Source: Flavobacteriales bacterium (lineage in GTDB: Bacteria; Bacteroidota; Bacteroidia; CAIKAF01). Taken from it: 64,000 nt of DNA. Under the pieces are notes generated by a model. It did not search any database. It was given only the letters and a program-made list of their open reading frames with translations, and was not told the origin of the DNA. Below, one piece after another: positions 1-9,366 of the stretch (its first letter is position 1; each line of letters opens with the position of its first letter). A program made the position numbers and the translations under genes. Location: NCBI GenBank assembly GCA_022402535.1, contig JAKRSD010000028.1:17584-81583 (forward strand). Direction: 5' to 3'.

Positions 1-992
1 AACAAACCTACGGGTTTAGCCACTCCGATGGCATAAGCCACCTGAACCAAGGCTTCATCACAAACGCCTGATGCCACCAAGTTTTTGGCAATATGTCTGG
101 TGGCGTAAGCTGCCGAACGGTCTACTTTGGAAGGATCTTTTCCGCTGAAAGCTCCGCCTCCATGCGCCCCTTTTCCGCCATAAGTATCCACAATGATTTT
201 TCTTCCGGTCAGTCCGGTATCTCCGTGGGGTCCGCCAATTACAAACTTACCGGTAGGGTTGATATGATACGTAATTTTATCAGTAAACAGTTTTTGGATA
301 TTCTTCGGTAATTTCTTTTTCAAAGAAGGAATCAAAATCTGAATCATGTCTTCCTTGATTTTTTTCAGCATTTTGGCATCTGTATCAAAATCATCATGCT
401 GGGTAGAGATTACGATGGTATCAATACGGATTGGTTTGTGGTTATCATCATACTCTATCGTCACCTGACTTTTGGCATCGGGGCGCAGGTATTTGATGCG
501 TTTGTTTTCTCTGCGCAGTTCGGCCAGTTCTATCAACAGTTTATGCGATAAATCCAAGGCAAGCGGCATGTAGTTTTCGGTTTCGTTGGTTGCATATCCA
601 AACATCATCCCCTGATCTCCGGCTCCCTGCGCATTGGCTTTCTGTTCAAAAGATTCTTCTTTTACTTTGCGATCCACCCCGCGATTAATGTCTGCCGATT
701 GCTCGTGAATAGCCGATAAAATTCCGCAAGAGTTGGCTTCGAACATGTATTCCGATTTCGTGTAGCCGATTCGGCGGATTACCTCACGGGCAATTTCCTG
801 TACATCCAGATAGGCTTCAGATTTCACTTCTCCTGCCAGTACCACCTGTCCTGTGGTTACCAATGTTTCGCAGGCTACTTTGGAATCCTTGTCGTATGCA
901 AGAAAATAATCAATCAGGGCATCAGATATTTGGTCAGCCACTTTGTCGGGATGACCTTCAGATACTGACTCAGAAGTGAAAAAATAAGACAT
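1..992 (-). CDS. metK: S-adenosylmethionine synthetase, 3' end beyond window
   Basis: Makes S-adenosylmethionine from methionine and ATP in the cytoplasm. About 330 codons are visible; the C-terminus lies outside the window. The reading frame starts [20 protein letters not shown], the conserved N-terminal methionine/ATP-binding segment of MetK, and contains the ATP motif [11 protein letters not shown] and, further on, [20 protein letters not shown]. The start is the ATG at 992, about 30 bases below a good Bacteroidota -7 element. The leader is too short for a SAM riboswitch and none is seen. Confidence 0.97.
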   Translation of the reverse strand, partial: MSYFFTSESVSEGHPDKVADQISDALIDYFLAYDKDSKVACETLVTTGQVVLAGEVKSEAYLDVQEIAREVIRRIGYTKSEYMFEANSCGILSAIHEQSADINRGVDRKVKEESFEQKANAQGAGDQGMMFGYATNETENYMPLALDLSHKLLIELAELRRENKRIKYLRPDAKSQVTIEYDDNHKPIRIDTIVISTQHDDFDTDAKMLKKIKEDMIQILIPSLKKKLPKNIQKLFTDKITYHINPTGKFVIGGPHGDTGLTGRKIIVDTYGGKGAHGGGAFSGKDPSKVDRSAAYATRHIAKNLVASGVCDEALVQVAYAIGVAKPVGL

Positions 993-1024
993 ATAATAGA
1001 ATGTTACTTTTTAAATATTGGGGG

Positions 1025-1032
1025 CAAATATA
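1025..1032 (-). promoter_or_regulatory. -7 promoter element of metK
   Basis: Reads TATATTTG on the minus strand, an exact match to the Bacteroidota TAnnTTTG element, 32 bases before the metK start. No clear TTG is found at the usual upstream spacing. Confidence 0.6.
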
Positions 1033-1119
1033 ATAAAGGGATTATAGGAAGCGGTTTAAGAATTAAAAAGCAATCTGAAACGGCATTTTAATGAAAGTAC
1101 GTTAAAAATGCGTAAATAT

Positions 1120-1149
1120 TTGGATGCTTGATTAATTGGAATACCTTTG
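1120..1149 (+). promoter_or_regulatory. promoter of the RRM protein gene
   Basis: TTG at 1120-1122, a 19-base spacer, then TACCTTTG at 1142-1149: a full match to the Bacteroidota sigma consensus TTG-N19-TAnnTTTG. Transcription should begin near 1155, giving a leader of about 120 bases before the gene at 1279. Confidence 0.75.
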
Positions 1150-1172
1150 TACTTTATTGAGCGATGAATTCA

Positions 1173-1205
1173 GAACGTAAGTTAAATTACTTTACGTTCC
1201 TTTTT
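1173..1205 (+). promoter_or_regulatory. terminator-like hairpin in the leader of the RRM gene
   Basis: GAACGTAA (1173-1180) pairs perfectly with TTACGTTC (1192-1199) around a short loop, and CTTTTT follows at 1200-1205. It begins only about 18 bases after the predicted transcript start. The arrangement is that of an intrinsic terminator inside a 5' leader, so it could act as an attenuator or as the binding site for autoregulation by the RNA-binding protein. The pairing is seen; the function is inferred. Confidence 0.5.
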
Positions 1206-1278
1206 AGAGTGTACAGGTCATAAGACTCCCTTTCTGCTTTCAAATCTCATTTTATTTATTTTTTTATTTTTTTTAGAA

Positions 1279-1590
1279 ATGAACATTTTTGTTTCTCAGT
1301 TAAGCTACGGTGTAAATGACGCCGATTTGAATGAACTTTTTGCAGAGTACGGTACCGTAAATTCAGCAAAAGTAATTATGGACCGCGAAACCGGTCGTTC
1401 CAGAGGTTTCGGATTTGTTGAAATGGCTGATGCCGAAGGTCAGAAAGCTATCGACGAATTAAACGGAGCAGAGTATGACGGTAAAGTAATTTCCGTATCT
1501 GTAGCCCGTCCTAAAACTGAAAATCGCAGCGGTGGCGGTTTCGGTGGTGGTAATCGTAATTCAGGTTACGGAAACCGTCGCAGTTACTAA
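1279..1590 (+). CDS. small RRM-type RNA-binding protein
   Basis: A 103-residue protein made of one RNA recognition motif followed by a Gly/Asn/Arg-rich tail. RNP2 is visible as IFVSQL (residues 3-8) and RNP1 as RGFGFVEM (about residues 42-49), both with the aromatic residues that stack on RNA. The tail from about residue 84 (GGGFGGGNRN) resembles those of cyanobacterial and Bacteroidota glycine-rich RNA-binding proteins, which are often cold-induced and abundant. It stands alone as a single-gene transcript with its own promoter, a structured leader of about 120 bases and a very strong terminator, which suggests high and regulated expression. Confidence 0.93.
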   Translation: MNIFVSQLSYGVNDADLNELFAEYGTVNSAKVIMDRETGRSRGFGFVEMADAEGQKAIDELNGAEYDGKVISVSVARPKTENRSGGGFGGGNRNSGYGNRRSY

Positions 1591-1611
1591 CACTCGAAAT
1601 ACATTTTCGTT

Positions 1612-1643
1612 AAAGTGCTTCCTTCGGGAGGCACTTTTTTTTT
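1612..1643 (+). terminator. intrinsic terminator of the RRM gene
   Basis: AAAGTGCTTCC and GGAGGCACTTT pair around a TTCG tetraloop closed by C-G, followed by nine T. This is an exceptionally stable terminator, 22 bases after the stop codon. Confidence 0.95.
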
Positions 1644-1719
1644 GCCTTATTTTTTTGCATCTTTCATTAGTTCATAAAATCTCCTTATTTAGTGCAGTGG
1701 AATAATTCAATCTTAAACA

Positions 1720-3612
1720 ATGAAAATCCAAAACATAGAAGAGTATCATTCGATATACAAACAGAGTGTGGAAAATCCGGAACAATTTTGGGCCGAAGTG
1801 GCCCGGCAGTTTGAATGGATTTCGCCTTTTTCCGAAACATTAAAATGGGATTTTGAAAAACCTGATGTGCAATGGTTCATCAATGGAAAAACCAATATTA
1901 CCCTAAACTGTCTGGATAGGCATTTGGCCAATCATGCCGATAAAACAGCCTTAATTTGGGAATCGAATGATCCTAAAGAAAAAGAAATCCGATTCACATA
2001 CGCCCGCCTGCACGAAGAAGTTTGCCGCATGGCCAATGTGCTTAAAAATAACGGAGTGAAAAAAGGAGACAGGGTGTGTATTTATATGCCCATGATTCCC
2101 GAACTTACGATTTCTGTGTTAGCCTGTGCCCGCATCGGAGCGGTTCATTCGGTGGTGTTCGCCGGATTTTCCGCGCATGCCCTTGCCGATCGTATTCAGG
2201 ATGCGCAGGCCAATGTGGTGATTACTTCTGACGGACTGAACCGCGGAACCAAAGAAGTGGCCGTGAAAAGGGTGGTGGATGAAGCGCTTGATTCGGGTTG
2301 TGACTCTATACAAAAAGTAATCGTGGCCAACCGCCTGGGCTGGACGGTAGATATGACACACGGAAGAGATGTGTTTTTACACGATGAGTTGCTCAAGGTA
2401 AATGCCGATTGTCCCGCAGAGCCTATGGATTCAGAAGATATGCTGTTTATTCTCTACACTTCGGGTTCTACAGGAAAACCCAAAGGTGTGGTGCATACTA
2501 TCGGCGGCTATATGGTATATGCAGGTTATACATTTGATACGGTATTTCAATGTGGAGAAAAAGATATTTTTTGGTGCACGGCCGATGTGGGCTGGATAAC
2601 CGGCCACAGTTATTTGATTTATGGCCCCTTACTCAATGGAGCTACCACACTCATGTTTGAAGGCATTCCCACCTATCCGGATGCGGGACGTTTTTGGCAG
2701 GTTATTGATAAATACGGGGTAACTCATTTCTATACCGCACCCACGGCCATCCGCGCCTTAATGGCTTCCGGGGTAGATCATGTACTTGGGTACAATTTAC
2801 ATTCGCTGAAATTGTTGGGCACTGTGGGAGAACCCATCAATGAAGAAGCCTGGAAATGGTATCATCTGCATATCGGGAAAGGGCGTTGCCCCATTGTGGA
2901 TACCTGGTGGCAAACCGAAACAGGAGGTATCATGATTTCGGCAATCGGTCATTTTTCGCCCCAAAAGCCGGCGCACGCCGGATTACCGCTGCCGGGCATT
3001 CAACCCGTATTGTTGAATAACGATGGCAAAGAAATTAAGGAAAATGAGCAGGAAGGATATCTGGCTATCCGATTTCCATGGCCGTCCATAATACGCACCA
3101 CCTACGGCGATCATGAACGTTGCCGGCTTACCTATTTCAGTACCTATAATAATTATTATTTCACCGGTGACGGTGCCCGAAGAGATGCAGACGGATTGTA
3201 TAGAATCATCGGAAGGGTAGATGATGTCATCAATGTTTCTGGACATCGGTTTGGAACAGCCGAAGTGGAAAACGCCATCAATCAGAACAAAAAAGTGGTG
3301 GAATCTGCCGTGGTGGGTTTTCCTCATTACATAAAAGGGCAGGGGATTTATGCTTTTGTGGTATGCGAAAAAATACCCGAATCGCCTGATTTCACCCGTG
3401 AAGAAATACTGGAAACCGTTACTCAGGAGATCGGCCGCATTGCCAAACCCGATAAAATTCAGTTTGTAACCGCATTACCCAAAACCCGTTCAGGAAAAAT
3501 CATGCGACGCATTTTACGCAAAGTAGCCGAAGGCGATACATCGAATCTGGGCGATACCTCTACTTTGCTCGATCCGCTTGTCGTGGATGAAATTGTGCAG
3601 GGAGCAATTTAA
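1720..3612 (+). CDS. acs: acetyl-CoA synthetase (AMP-forming)
   Basis: Converts acetate, ATP and CoA to acetyl-CoA through acetyl-AMP. The 630 residues match the family length. The adenylate-forming P-loop TSGSTGKPKG is at residues 247-256, the acetate-pocket/core motif DTWWQTETGG near 394, the hinge region TGDGARRDADG near 482, and the C-terminal KTRSGKIMRR at 588-597, whose lysine (593) is the one acetylated in other Acs enzymes to switch activity off. It is a single gene; the start ATG at 1720 fits the usual Acs N-terminus (YHSIYKQSVENPEQFWAE). The only gene nearby with a related role is the lyase that yields acetoacetate and acetyl-CoA at 28.8 kb. Confidence 0.97.
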   Translation: MKIQNIEEYHSIYKQSVENPEQFWAEVARQFEWISPFSETLKWDFEKPDVQWFINGKTNITLNCLDRHLANHADKTALIWESNDPKEKEIRFTYARLHEEVCRMANVLKNNGVKKGDRVCIYMPMIPELTISVLACARIGAVHSVVFAGFSAHALADRIQDAQANVVITSDGLNRGTKEVAVKRVVDEALDSGCDSIQKVIVANRLGWTVDMTHGRDVFLHDELLKVNADCPAEPMDSEDMLFILYTSGSTGKPKGVVHTIGGYMVYAGYTFDTVFQCGEKDIFWCTADVGWITGHSYLIYGPLLNGATTLMFEGIPTYPDAGRFWQVIDKYGVTHFYTAPTAIRALMASGVDHVLGYNLHSLKLLGTVGEPINEEAWKWYHLHIGKGRCPIVDTWWQTETGGIMISAIGHFSPQKPAHAGLPLPGIQPVLLNNDGKEIKENEQEGYLAIRFPWPSIIRTTYGDHERCRLTYFSTYNNYYFTGDGARRDADGLYRIIGRVDDVINVSGHRFGTAEVENAINQNKKVVESAVVGFPHYIKGQGIYAFVVCEKIPESPDFTREEILETVTQEIGRIAKPDKIQFVTALPKTRSGKIMRRILRKVAEGDTSNLGDTSTLLDPLVVDEIVQGAI

Positions 3613-3629
3613 TATTGGGATATACAAAC

Positions 3630-3655
3630 TGCCAAACCTTTTGGCTTGGCATTTG
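3630..3655 (+). terminator. probable terminator after acs
   Basis: TGCCAA (3630-3635) pairs with TTGGCA (3646-3651) around a T-rich loop, 18 bases after the acs stop. The T-run that follows is short and interrupted, so this is only moderately convincing. Confidence 0.4.
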
Positions 3656-3739
3656 TCTTGATTAAATCAAAATCAACCGCCGAAATACAGAATTGCTAAG
3701 CTGTTCTGTCGTTTTGTCGGTATAATACACGTGAATAAT

Positions 3740-6208
3740 ATGAGCTTCTTTAAAGATATAGACAAAATGGCACTTTCGGGCGTAATGAATGATGATGCCG
3801 AAATGATTCCTCTGATTACTTCTGACGAAGATGATGAAGAATTAACCGATTTGCCGGATGAACTTCCATTGCTTCCGCTTAGAAATACGGTGTTGTTCCC
3901 CGGAGTGGTTATTCCCATTACGGTGGGCCGCGATAAATCCATCAAACTCATCGGCGAAGCCTACAAAGGCAATCGGATTATCGGGGTTACTGCCCAAAAA
4001 GACATGAATGTGGAAGAACCTGTTTTTGAGGATTTGCATACCACAGGAACGATTGCCCGCATTTTAAAAATGCTAAAAATGCCTGATGGCAGTACCACGG
4101 CCATTATTCAGGGAAAAAAGCGGATGCGTTTGGAACAACTTACGCAGACCGAACCGTTCCTGAAAACTAAATACACTGAACTCGCAGAAATTAAACCCGA
4201 TGCTAAAAACGATGAATTTCAGGCTGTCTTTTCAGCGCTGAAAGAAAGCGCATTGCAAATTATCGAATTATCACCTGAAATTCCGTCAGAAGCAGCGTTT
4301 GCCATAAAAAATATTGAAAGTCCTTCTTTCCTCATCAATTTTGTATCGGGTAACATGAATGCGCCCGTTGAAGAAAAACAGGCCATATTGGAAATTACCG
4401 ATCCTATTGAAAGAGCCACACAGATTTTAAAATCCCTTCAACAGGATTTGCAGATGCAGGAACTGAAAAATAAAATCCGTTCCAAGGTTAAGGTGGATAT
4501 TGACAAACAACAGAAAGAATACTTTTTACACCAGCAATTACGACAGATTCAGGAAGAGCTGGGTACGGGTACCAATAAAGATATAGAAGAATTGAAGGCA
4601 AAAGCGGAAAGCAAAAACTGGTCCGGCGAAGCCAAAGAGGTATTCGAAAAAGAAATAGGCAAATTAGAGCGCACCAATCCGGCCTCGCCCGAATATTCGG
4701 TAATCATGAATTACCTGGAGTTGATGACGGATCTGCCCTGGAGTGAGTATTCTAAGGATAATTTTGATTTGGTGCGGGCTAAAAAAATATTGGATCGCGA
4801 TCATTTCGGAATCAAAAAAGTAAAAGAACGTCTGTTGGAGTACCTGGCCGTACTGAAACTAAAAGGCGATATGCGTTCTCCCATTCTTTGCCTGGTGGGC
4901 CCTCCCGGGGTGGGTAAAACCTCTTTGGGGAAATCGGTGGCTGAAGCCTTGGGGCGCAAATATGTGCGCATGGCACTGGGCGGAATGAAGGATGAAAGCG
5001 AAATCCGCGGACATAGAAAAACATACATCGGGGCCATGCCCGGGCGGGTGTTGCAAAACATCAAAAAAGTAAAAACATCCAATCCGGTTTTTATACTGGA
5101 TGAGTTGGATAAACTGGGAACCGGTTTTCATGGTGATCCTTCTTCCGCACTCCTCGAAGTGTTGGATCCGGAACAAAACACCACATTCCACGATAATTTT
5201 CTGGAGGTGGAATACGACCTTTCCAAAGTGTTGTTTATAGCCACGGCCAACTCGCTTTCCACCATTCAGCCTGCATTGCTCGATCGGATGGAAATCATCG
5301 AACTGTCGGGATATAGTATGGAAGAAAAAGTAGAAATCGCCAAGCGCCATTTGGTTCCCAAACAGTTAAAAGAGCATGGGCTGGAAAAGAGTCGCCTGTC
5401 CTTTTCTAAAAAAGTATTAGAATTTATTATTGAAAACTACACCCGCGAAAGCGGAGTGCGAAATCTGGAACGAGAAATTGCCCGGGTAATCCGCAATAAA
5501 GCCAAGGCCATTGCCATGGACGAAAATCCATCTAAACAGATTGAAATGGATGAACTGGAAACCATACTCGGACCTGCCCATCCCAAAGCCAAGTACATCG
5601 GAAATGAATACCCCGGTGTGGTTACTGGCTTAGCTTGGACATCTGTAGGAGGCGATATTTTATACATAGAATCTTCCGTAACGCCCGGAAAAGGAAAACT
5701 CACCCTGACCGGAAATTTGGGCGACGTAATGAAAGAATCAGCTGTGATTGCGTTGGAATATCTGAAGAGCCGTTCACAGGAATTTGGCTTACAGTATGAT
5801 GTGTTTTCGCATACCGATGTGCATGTACACGTGCCTGAAGGGGCTACTCCCAAAGACGGTCCATCGGCCGGAATTACCATGTTTACCTCATTGGTTTCTG
5901 CTTACACGCAGCGCAAAATTAAATCGCAATTGGCTATGACGGGCGAAATTACCCTTCGGGGCGAAGTGCTTCCCGTGGGCGGAATCAAAGAGAAAATTCT
6001 GGCGGCAAAACGGGCTGGAATCAAATACGTGATTTTAAGCGAAAAAAATCAGAAAGATGTAAACGAAATTGAACCGGAATATATCATCGGGCTGGAGTTT
6101 CATTACGTGAAAAATATGTCAGATGTGGCCTCTTTTGCCTTGCTGAAAGAAAAGGTGAAAAATCCGCGCGATTTCAGTCAGTTGATTTCCAAGTCAAACA
6201 AAAATTAA
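3740..6208 (+). CDS. lon: ATP-dependent protease Lon
   Basis: Cytoplasmic hexameric AAA+ serine protease that degrades misfolded and regulatory proteins. In order: N-terminal substrate-binding domain ([19 protein letters not shown]), a coiled-coil region, AAA+ module with Walker [10 protein letters not shown] at 387-395 and Walker [12 protein letters not shown] near 450, then the protease domain with the catalytic serine in DGPSAG (Ser709) and lysine Lys752 in GGIKEK, 43 residues apart as in E. coli Lon. I start at the ATG at 3740 ([12 protein letters not shown]); an in-frame GTG lies nine bases earlier at 3731. No typical -7 element is seen upstream. Confidence 0.97.
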   Translation: MSFFKDIDKMALSGVMNDDAEMIPLITSDEDDEELTDLPDELPLLPLRNTVLFPGVVIPITVGRDKSIKLIGEAYKGNRIIGVTAQKDMNVEEPVFEDLHTTGTIARILKMLKMPDGSTTAIIQGKKRMRLEQLTQTEPFLKTKYTELAEIKPDAKNDEFQAVFSALKESALQIIELSPEIPSEAAFAIKNIESPSFLINFVSGNMNAPVEEKQAILEITDPIERATQILKSLQQDLQMQELKNKIRSKVKVDIDKQQKEYFLHQQLRQIQEELGTGTNKDIEELKAKAESKNWSGEAKEVFEKEIGKLERTNPASPEYSVIMNYLELMTDLPWSEYSKDNFDLVRAKKILDRDHFGIKKVKERLLEYLAVLKLKGDMRSPILCLVGPPGVGKTSLGKSVAEALGRKYVRMALGGMKDESEIRGHRKTYIGAMPGRVLQNIKKVKTSNPVFILDELDKLGTGFHGDPSSALLEVLDPEQNTTFHDNFLEVEYDLSKVLFIATANSLSTIQPALLDRMEIIELSGYSMEEKVEIAKRHLVPKQLKEHGLEKSRLSFSKKVLEFIIENYTRESGVRNLEREIARVIRNKAKAIAMDENPSKQIEMDELETILGPAHPKAKYIGNEYPGVVTGLAWTSVGGDILYIESSVTPGKGKLTLTGNLGDVMKESAVIALEYLKSRSQEFGLQYDVFSHTDVHVHVPEGATPKDGPSAGITMFTSLVSAYTQRKIKSQLAMTGEITLRGEVLPVGGIKEKILAAKRAGIKYVILSEKNQKDVNEIEPEYIIGLEFHYVKNMSDVASFALLKEKVKNPRDFSQLISKSNKN

Positions 6209-6210
6209 GC

Positions 6211-6254
6211 TAGATAAGAATAAATAATGCCTTCAGGCTGAAATTATTTATCTA
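6211..6254 (+). terminator. possible terminator after lon
   Basis: An AT-rich imperfect hairpin: TAGATAA/TTATCTA at the base and AAATAAT/ATTATTT inside, directly after the lon stop. There is no good T-run, so it may be an RNA 3'-end stabilising stem instead. Confidence 0.35.
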
Positions 6255-6304
6255 AAGGAATCAACATCTTATCGAAAATACGACCCGTAGTATGGGTCTG
6301 TTTT

Positions 6305-6312
6305 TACCTTTG
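6305..6312 (+). promoter_or_regulatory. -7 promoter element of the subtilase gene
   Basis: TACCTTTG, an exact TAnnTTTG match, about 100 bases before the ATG at 6415. The implied leader of about 95 bases is AT-rich and contains a small TTTCAG/CTGAAA hairpin near 6333-6348. Confidence 0.55.
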
Positions 6313-6414
6313 TGCATATTGAAATATTCTCATTTCAGATTTCTGAAAATAGGTTATTTAGGAATTTGACGTGTAAATTTTCATTCTTAACATGTAATAC
6401 GCAAACAATTAAAC

Positions 6415-8004
6415 ATGAAAAAATTAGTATTGAGAGCCTCTTTTTTCTTTTTGGCTCTGGGAGTTTTTGCAGGGTTGAATGCCCAGCAGGTGGACAAATC
6501 CATTTTAAACTGGTACAACGGGGCAACTCCCGGGATGGCTACTGAAAAGGCTTACAAACTGGTTTCTAAAAGAACGCCTAAAGAAGTGGTGGTGGCTATT
6601 ATCGACTCAGGTGTGGACACCGAACATGAAGATTTAAAAGGACAGATTTGGGTGAACACCAAAGAAATTCCAGGAAATGGAATTGATGATGATAAAAATG
6701 GATATATAGATGATATTCATGGTTGGAATTTCTTAGGAAATGCCAATGGGGAGAACGCAAACGACGAAAACCTGGAGTTTGTGCGTATTTACAAAATGGG
6801 TAAAAGTAAATTTGAAGGCAAGGCTCAGTCGGATATTGCTGCTGCAGATAAAGACGCATACAAATTATGGAAGGAATGTGCCGACAAAATGAATGAAGAG
6901 CGTGCCGAGGCCGAGCAGATGCTAGCCACCTACACCATGATTAAAGATCAGGTGCTTCCTATGGTGCCTATGTTGGTGAAACAGGCGATGGGTAAAGAAA
7001 GTTACACGCTTACCGATTTGAAAAAATGGAAACCCAAAACCGAAGAGCACATGCAGATTCGTGAGTTGGCTATTCAGGTAGAATCGGGCGAATTATCCGA
7101 AGCGGAAATGGAAGAAGGATTAAAACATTTTAGAGATCAGTTGGCCTACAACCTAAACCCTGATTTTGACGGGCGTAAAATAGTGGGCGATGATCCGTTT
7201 GATTTTTCGCAGCGCAAGTATGGTAACAACGATGTAAAAGGACCTGATGCCCTTCATGGTACGCATGTGGCCGGTATTGTAGGTTCATTGCGTGGAAACG
7301 GTCTCGGCGGCGACGGTGTGGCTGCTCCGGTAAAATTGATGTCGTTACGAGCCGTACCAAATGGCGATGAGTACGATAAAGACATTGCTTTTGCCATCCG
7401 TTATGCGGTGGATAATGGCGCTTCGGTGATTAACATGTCATTCGGAAAAGCCTATTCCACCCATCAAAAAGAAGTGTACGAAGCCATGAAATACGCGGAA
7501 CAAAAAGGAGTTTTATTGGTACATGCTGCGGGTAACGACGGAGCCAATATTGATGTAACGCCTAATTTTCCTGCCGTAAAATTTTCATTCCAACAGGAAG
7601 ACTTTAAAAATTTACTCACCATCGGGGCTTCTACACGATTTGCCAAAGGCAATCTGGCGGCTTCTTTCTCTAACTATGGGATTAATTCGGTAGATGTATT
7701 TGCTCCCGGTTTTGAGATTTATAACACCATTCCCGAAAACAAATACAAAAAACTACAGGGAACCAGTATGGCAGCCCCTGCGGTATCTGGAACAGCGGCC
7801 TTTTTGAAAGCGTATTTCCCCGAGCTGAGCATGATTGAAATCAAAGATATTTTGATGAAAACCGCTACGCCTTACGGAAAAACCTTGCAAACCCAACCCG
7901 GTTCAGACCAAAAGGTGGCTTTCTCTACCCTGAGCCGTACTGGCGGTGTAGTTAATCTGGAAGCGGCCGTGAAAATGGCCATGAAAATGACAGCCAAAAA
8001 ATAA
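6415..8004 (+). CDS. secreted S8 family subtilisin-like serine peptidase
   Basis: A 529-residue exported protease. A signal peptide (cleavage likely after NAQ, residue 23-24) is followed by the peptidase S8 domain with the complete catalytic triad: Asp64 in IIDSGVD, His281 in HGTHVAGI and Ser451 in GTSMAAPAVSG. The long insert of about 215 residues between Asp and His, rich in Lys and Glu, is typical of a Bacteroidota subgroup of subtilases. There is no C-terminal T9SS domain, so it probably stays periplasmic or in the outer membrane zone. Single-gene transcript with its own promoter and terminator. Confidence 0.94.
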   Translation: MKKLVLRASFFFLALGVFAGLNAQQVDKSILNWYNGATPGMATEKAYKLVSKRTPKEVVVAIIDSGVDTEHEDLKGQIWVNTKEIPGNGIDDDKNGYIDDIHGWNFLGNANGENANDENLEFVRIYKMGKSKFEGKAQSDIAAADKDAYKLWKECADKMNEERAEAEQMLATYTMIKDQVLPMVPMLVKQAMGKESYTLTDLKKWKPKTEEHMQIRELAIQVESGELSEAEMEEGLKHFRDQLAYNLNPDFDGRKIVGDDPFDFSQRKYGNNDVKGPDALHGTHVAGIVGSLRGNGLGGDGVAAPVKLMSLRAVPNGDEYDKDIAFAIRYAVDNGASVINMSFGKAYSTHQKEVYEAMKYAEQKGVLLVHAAGNDGANIDVTPNFPAVKFSFQQEDFKNLLTIGASTRFAKGNLAASFSNYGINSVDVFAPGFEIYNTIPENKYKKLQGTSMAAPAVSGTAAFLKAYFPELSMIEIKDILMKTATPYGKTLQTQPGSDQKVAFSTLSRTGGVVNLEAAVKMAMKMTAKK

Positions 8005-8020
8005 CATCGCATAACATGGA

Positions 8021-8056
8021 AACGGGGAATTTCTGACCAGAGATTCCCCGTTTTTT
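8021..8056 (+). terminator. intrinsic terminator of the subtilase gene
   Basis: AACGGGGAAT (8021-8030) pairs with ATTCCCCGTT (8043-8052), followed by T residues; 17 bases after the stop codon. Confidence 0.9.
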
Positions 8057-8115
8057 ATGGTTTAGATTTAAAATTTAAAAACTAACCTCTATGCTGTTTT
8101 TCAATAACGTAATTT

Positions 8116-8745
8116 TTACCTTTTCAAAAGCTTAAAACCAATTTCTCTGCCTTGTCCCTGAAACATGGCCAGATTAATCCAAAACCAGGCAAATTGTTCC
8201 ATGAGTTCAAATTTATCGTTACCTCCAATGCTGTAACACGCTGCAAAGCCTGCATCTTTAGCTAATTGCATGGCTGTTGATTTTCCTTTTTCACTGTCTC
8301 CGGCTACAAATAAATCAATGGCTGTATCTCCATAAACGGGGTTTTGCATGTTGTTGGCCCCTGTAGTATTAAAACATTTAACCACATCGCGGCTTTGTGT
8401 ATGATCGAGAATGGCATCGGAGGTGTTATTGTAACCTTGCGGCCCTCTGCCCATTACAATATTCATGGTGTCAATAATAATTTTACCAGTTGTATCGCCA
8501 AGACTTTGCGCTACCTCAACAGCGATGGGCGCCGGCGTGGAAAGTAAAATCACTTCCGATTGTTTTACGGCTTCTTCAATCGTAAAAACATGGGTATTGG
8601 GGTTTGACAATAGGGCTTTGCCTTTAAAATTATTTACATCACGAACACCCAGATTAATTTCGTGCCCGTTATTTGCCCATTGGGTGGCTAATGCACCACC
8701 TACGTTTCCTGTACCGATGATGGCAATTTTGTATTTCATATTCAT
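8116..8745 (-). CDS. NADP-dependent oxidoreductase, F420H2:NADP oxidoreductase-like
   Basis: A 209-residue Rossmann-fold protein. The dinucleotide-binding motif IIGTGNVGGALA sits at residues 9-20, and the rest (VILLSTPAP, KIIIDTMNIV, VKCFNTTGANNM) follows the layout of the NADPH-dependent F420 reductase family. In Bacteroidota, which do not make F420, such proteins act on unknown substrates, so the family name should not be read as a function. Last gene of the five-gene minus-strand operon that begins at 11874; 27 bases separate it from the channel gene before it. ATG at 8745 or, two codons later, at 8739. Confidence 0.8.
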   Translation of the reverse strand: MNMKYKIAIIGTGNVGGALATQWANNGHEINLGVRDVNNFKGKALLSNPNTHVFTIEEAVKQSEVILLSTPAPIAVEVAQSLGDTTGKIIIDTMNIVMGRGPQGYNNTSDAILDHTQSRDVVKCFNTTGANNMQNPVYGDTAIDLFVAGDSEKGKSTAMQLAKDAGFAACYSIGGNDKFELMEQFAWFWINLAMFQGQGREIGFKLLKR

Positions 8746-8772
8746 GATTTTGTATTTTATTTAAGTTTAGAA

Positions 8773-9366
8773 TTAGTTGTTATTATCGGGTTTGAAATAC
8801 ATGGCTGGAACCATAAGAAACATAGCAAACGCAATGTAAACTGAAATCAGGCTAAAAATGGCTGCCAAAAAATAAATAAAGAGCGCCAGTCTATTTTTAT
8901 TTCTGATTTTAATATGTGCTTTTTTGTTTATACTATCCAAAAGTATATCGTTTTCAATAACATAGTTTCTAATTAGGGTAAACGATAATGCATTCATGAA
9001 AAAAATAACTCCATAAAATAATGAAGATTGCCAAAGCCAGGGATTCGCCCCGATAAAATGGGTTCCGAAAGGTATCAGACTCATCCAGAATAAAAGATGA
9101 ATATTGTACCACAAAAGTTTATTATCGGTACGTTTTATTTGATGAAATAGTTGATGGTGATTGACCCACATAATGGCGAGCATTAAAAAACTGATGGCAT
9201 AGGAAATTAATTTAGGCACCAGTTTCAAAAGTTCGTCCCAAACGGTATTGTCTGTGGGAATTTCCTGCAGTTTCAAATCAAAAACCATTACCGTGATAAT
9301 AATGGCAATAACTCCGTCGCTGAATGCTTCCAATCGGCCGGTAGATATGCGCGTTGTTTTATTCAT
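8773..9366 (-). CDS. TMEM175 family (DUF1211) membrane protein, probable K+ channel
   Basis: A 197-residue integral membrane protein with about six hydrophobic segments. The first helix carries the TMEM175 selectivity-filter signature RLEAFSDGVIAI (residues 9-20, FSDG) followed by a hydrophobic run. Bacterial homologues are tetrameric potassium channels with isoleucine/leucine filters. Its ATG overlaps the stop codon of the bestrophin gene by one base (TAATG), so the two are probably translationally coupled. Part of the 11874-8116 operon; codon composition is clearly AT-richer than the surrounding housekeeping genes. Confidence 0.85.
   Translation of the reverse strand: MNKTTRISTGRLEAFSDGVIAIIITVMVFDLKLQEIPTDNTVWDELLKLVPKLISYAISFLMLAIMWVNHHQLFHQIKRTDNKLLWYNIHLLFWMSLIPFGTHFIGANPWLWQSSLFYGVIFFMNALSFTLIRNYVIENDILLDSINKKAHIKIRNKNRLALFIYFLAAIFSLISVYIAFAMFLMVPAMYFKPDNNN

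Noticed and set aside
993..1119. SAM riboswitch upstream of metK
   Set aside because: The promoter lies only about 30 bases before the start, leaving no room for an aptamer.
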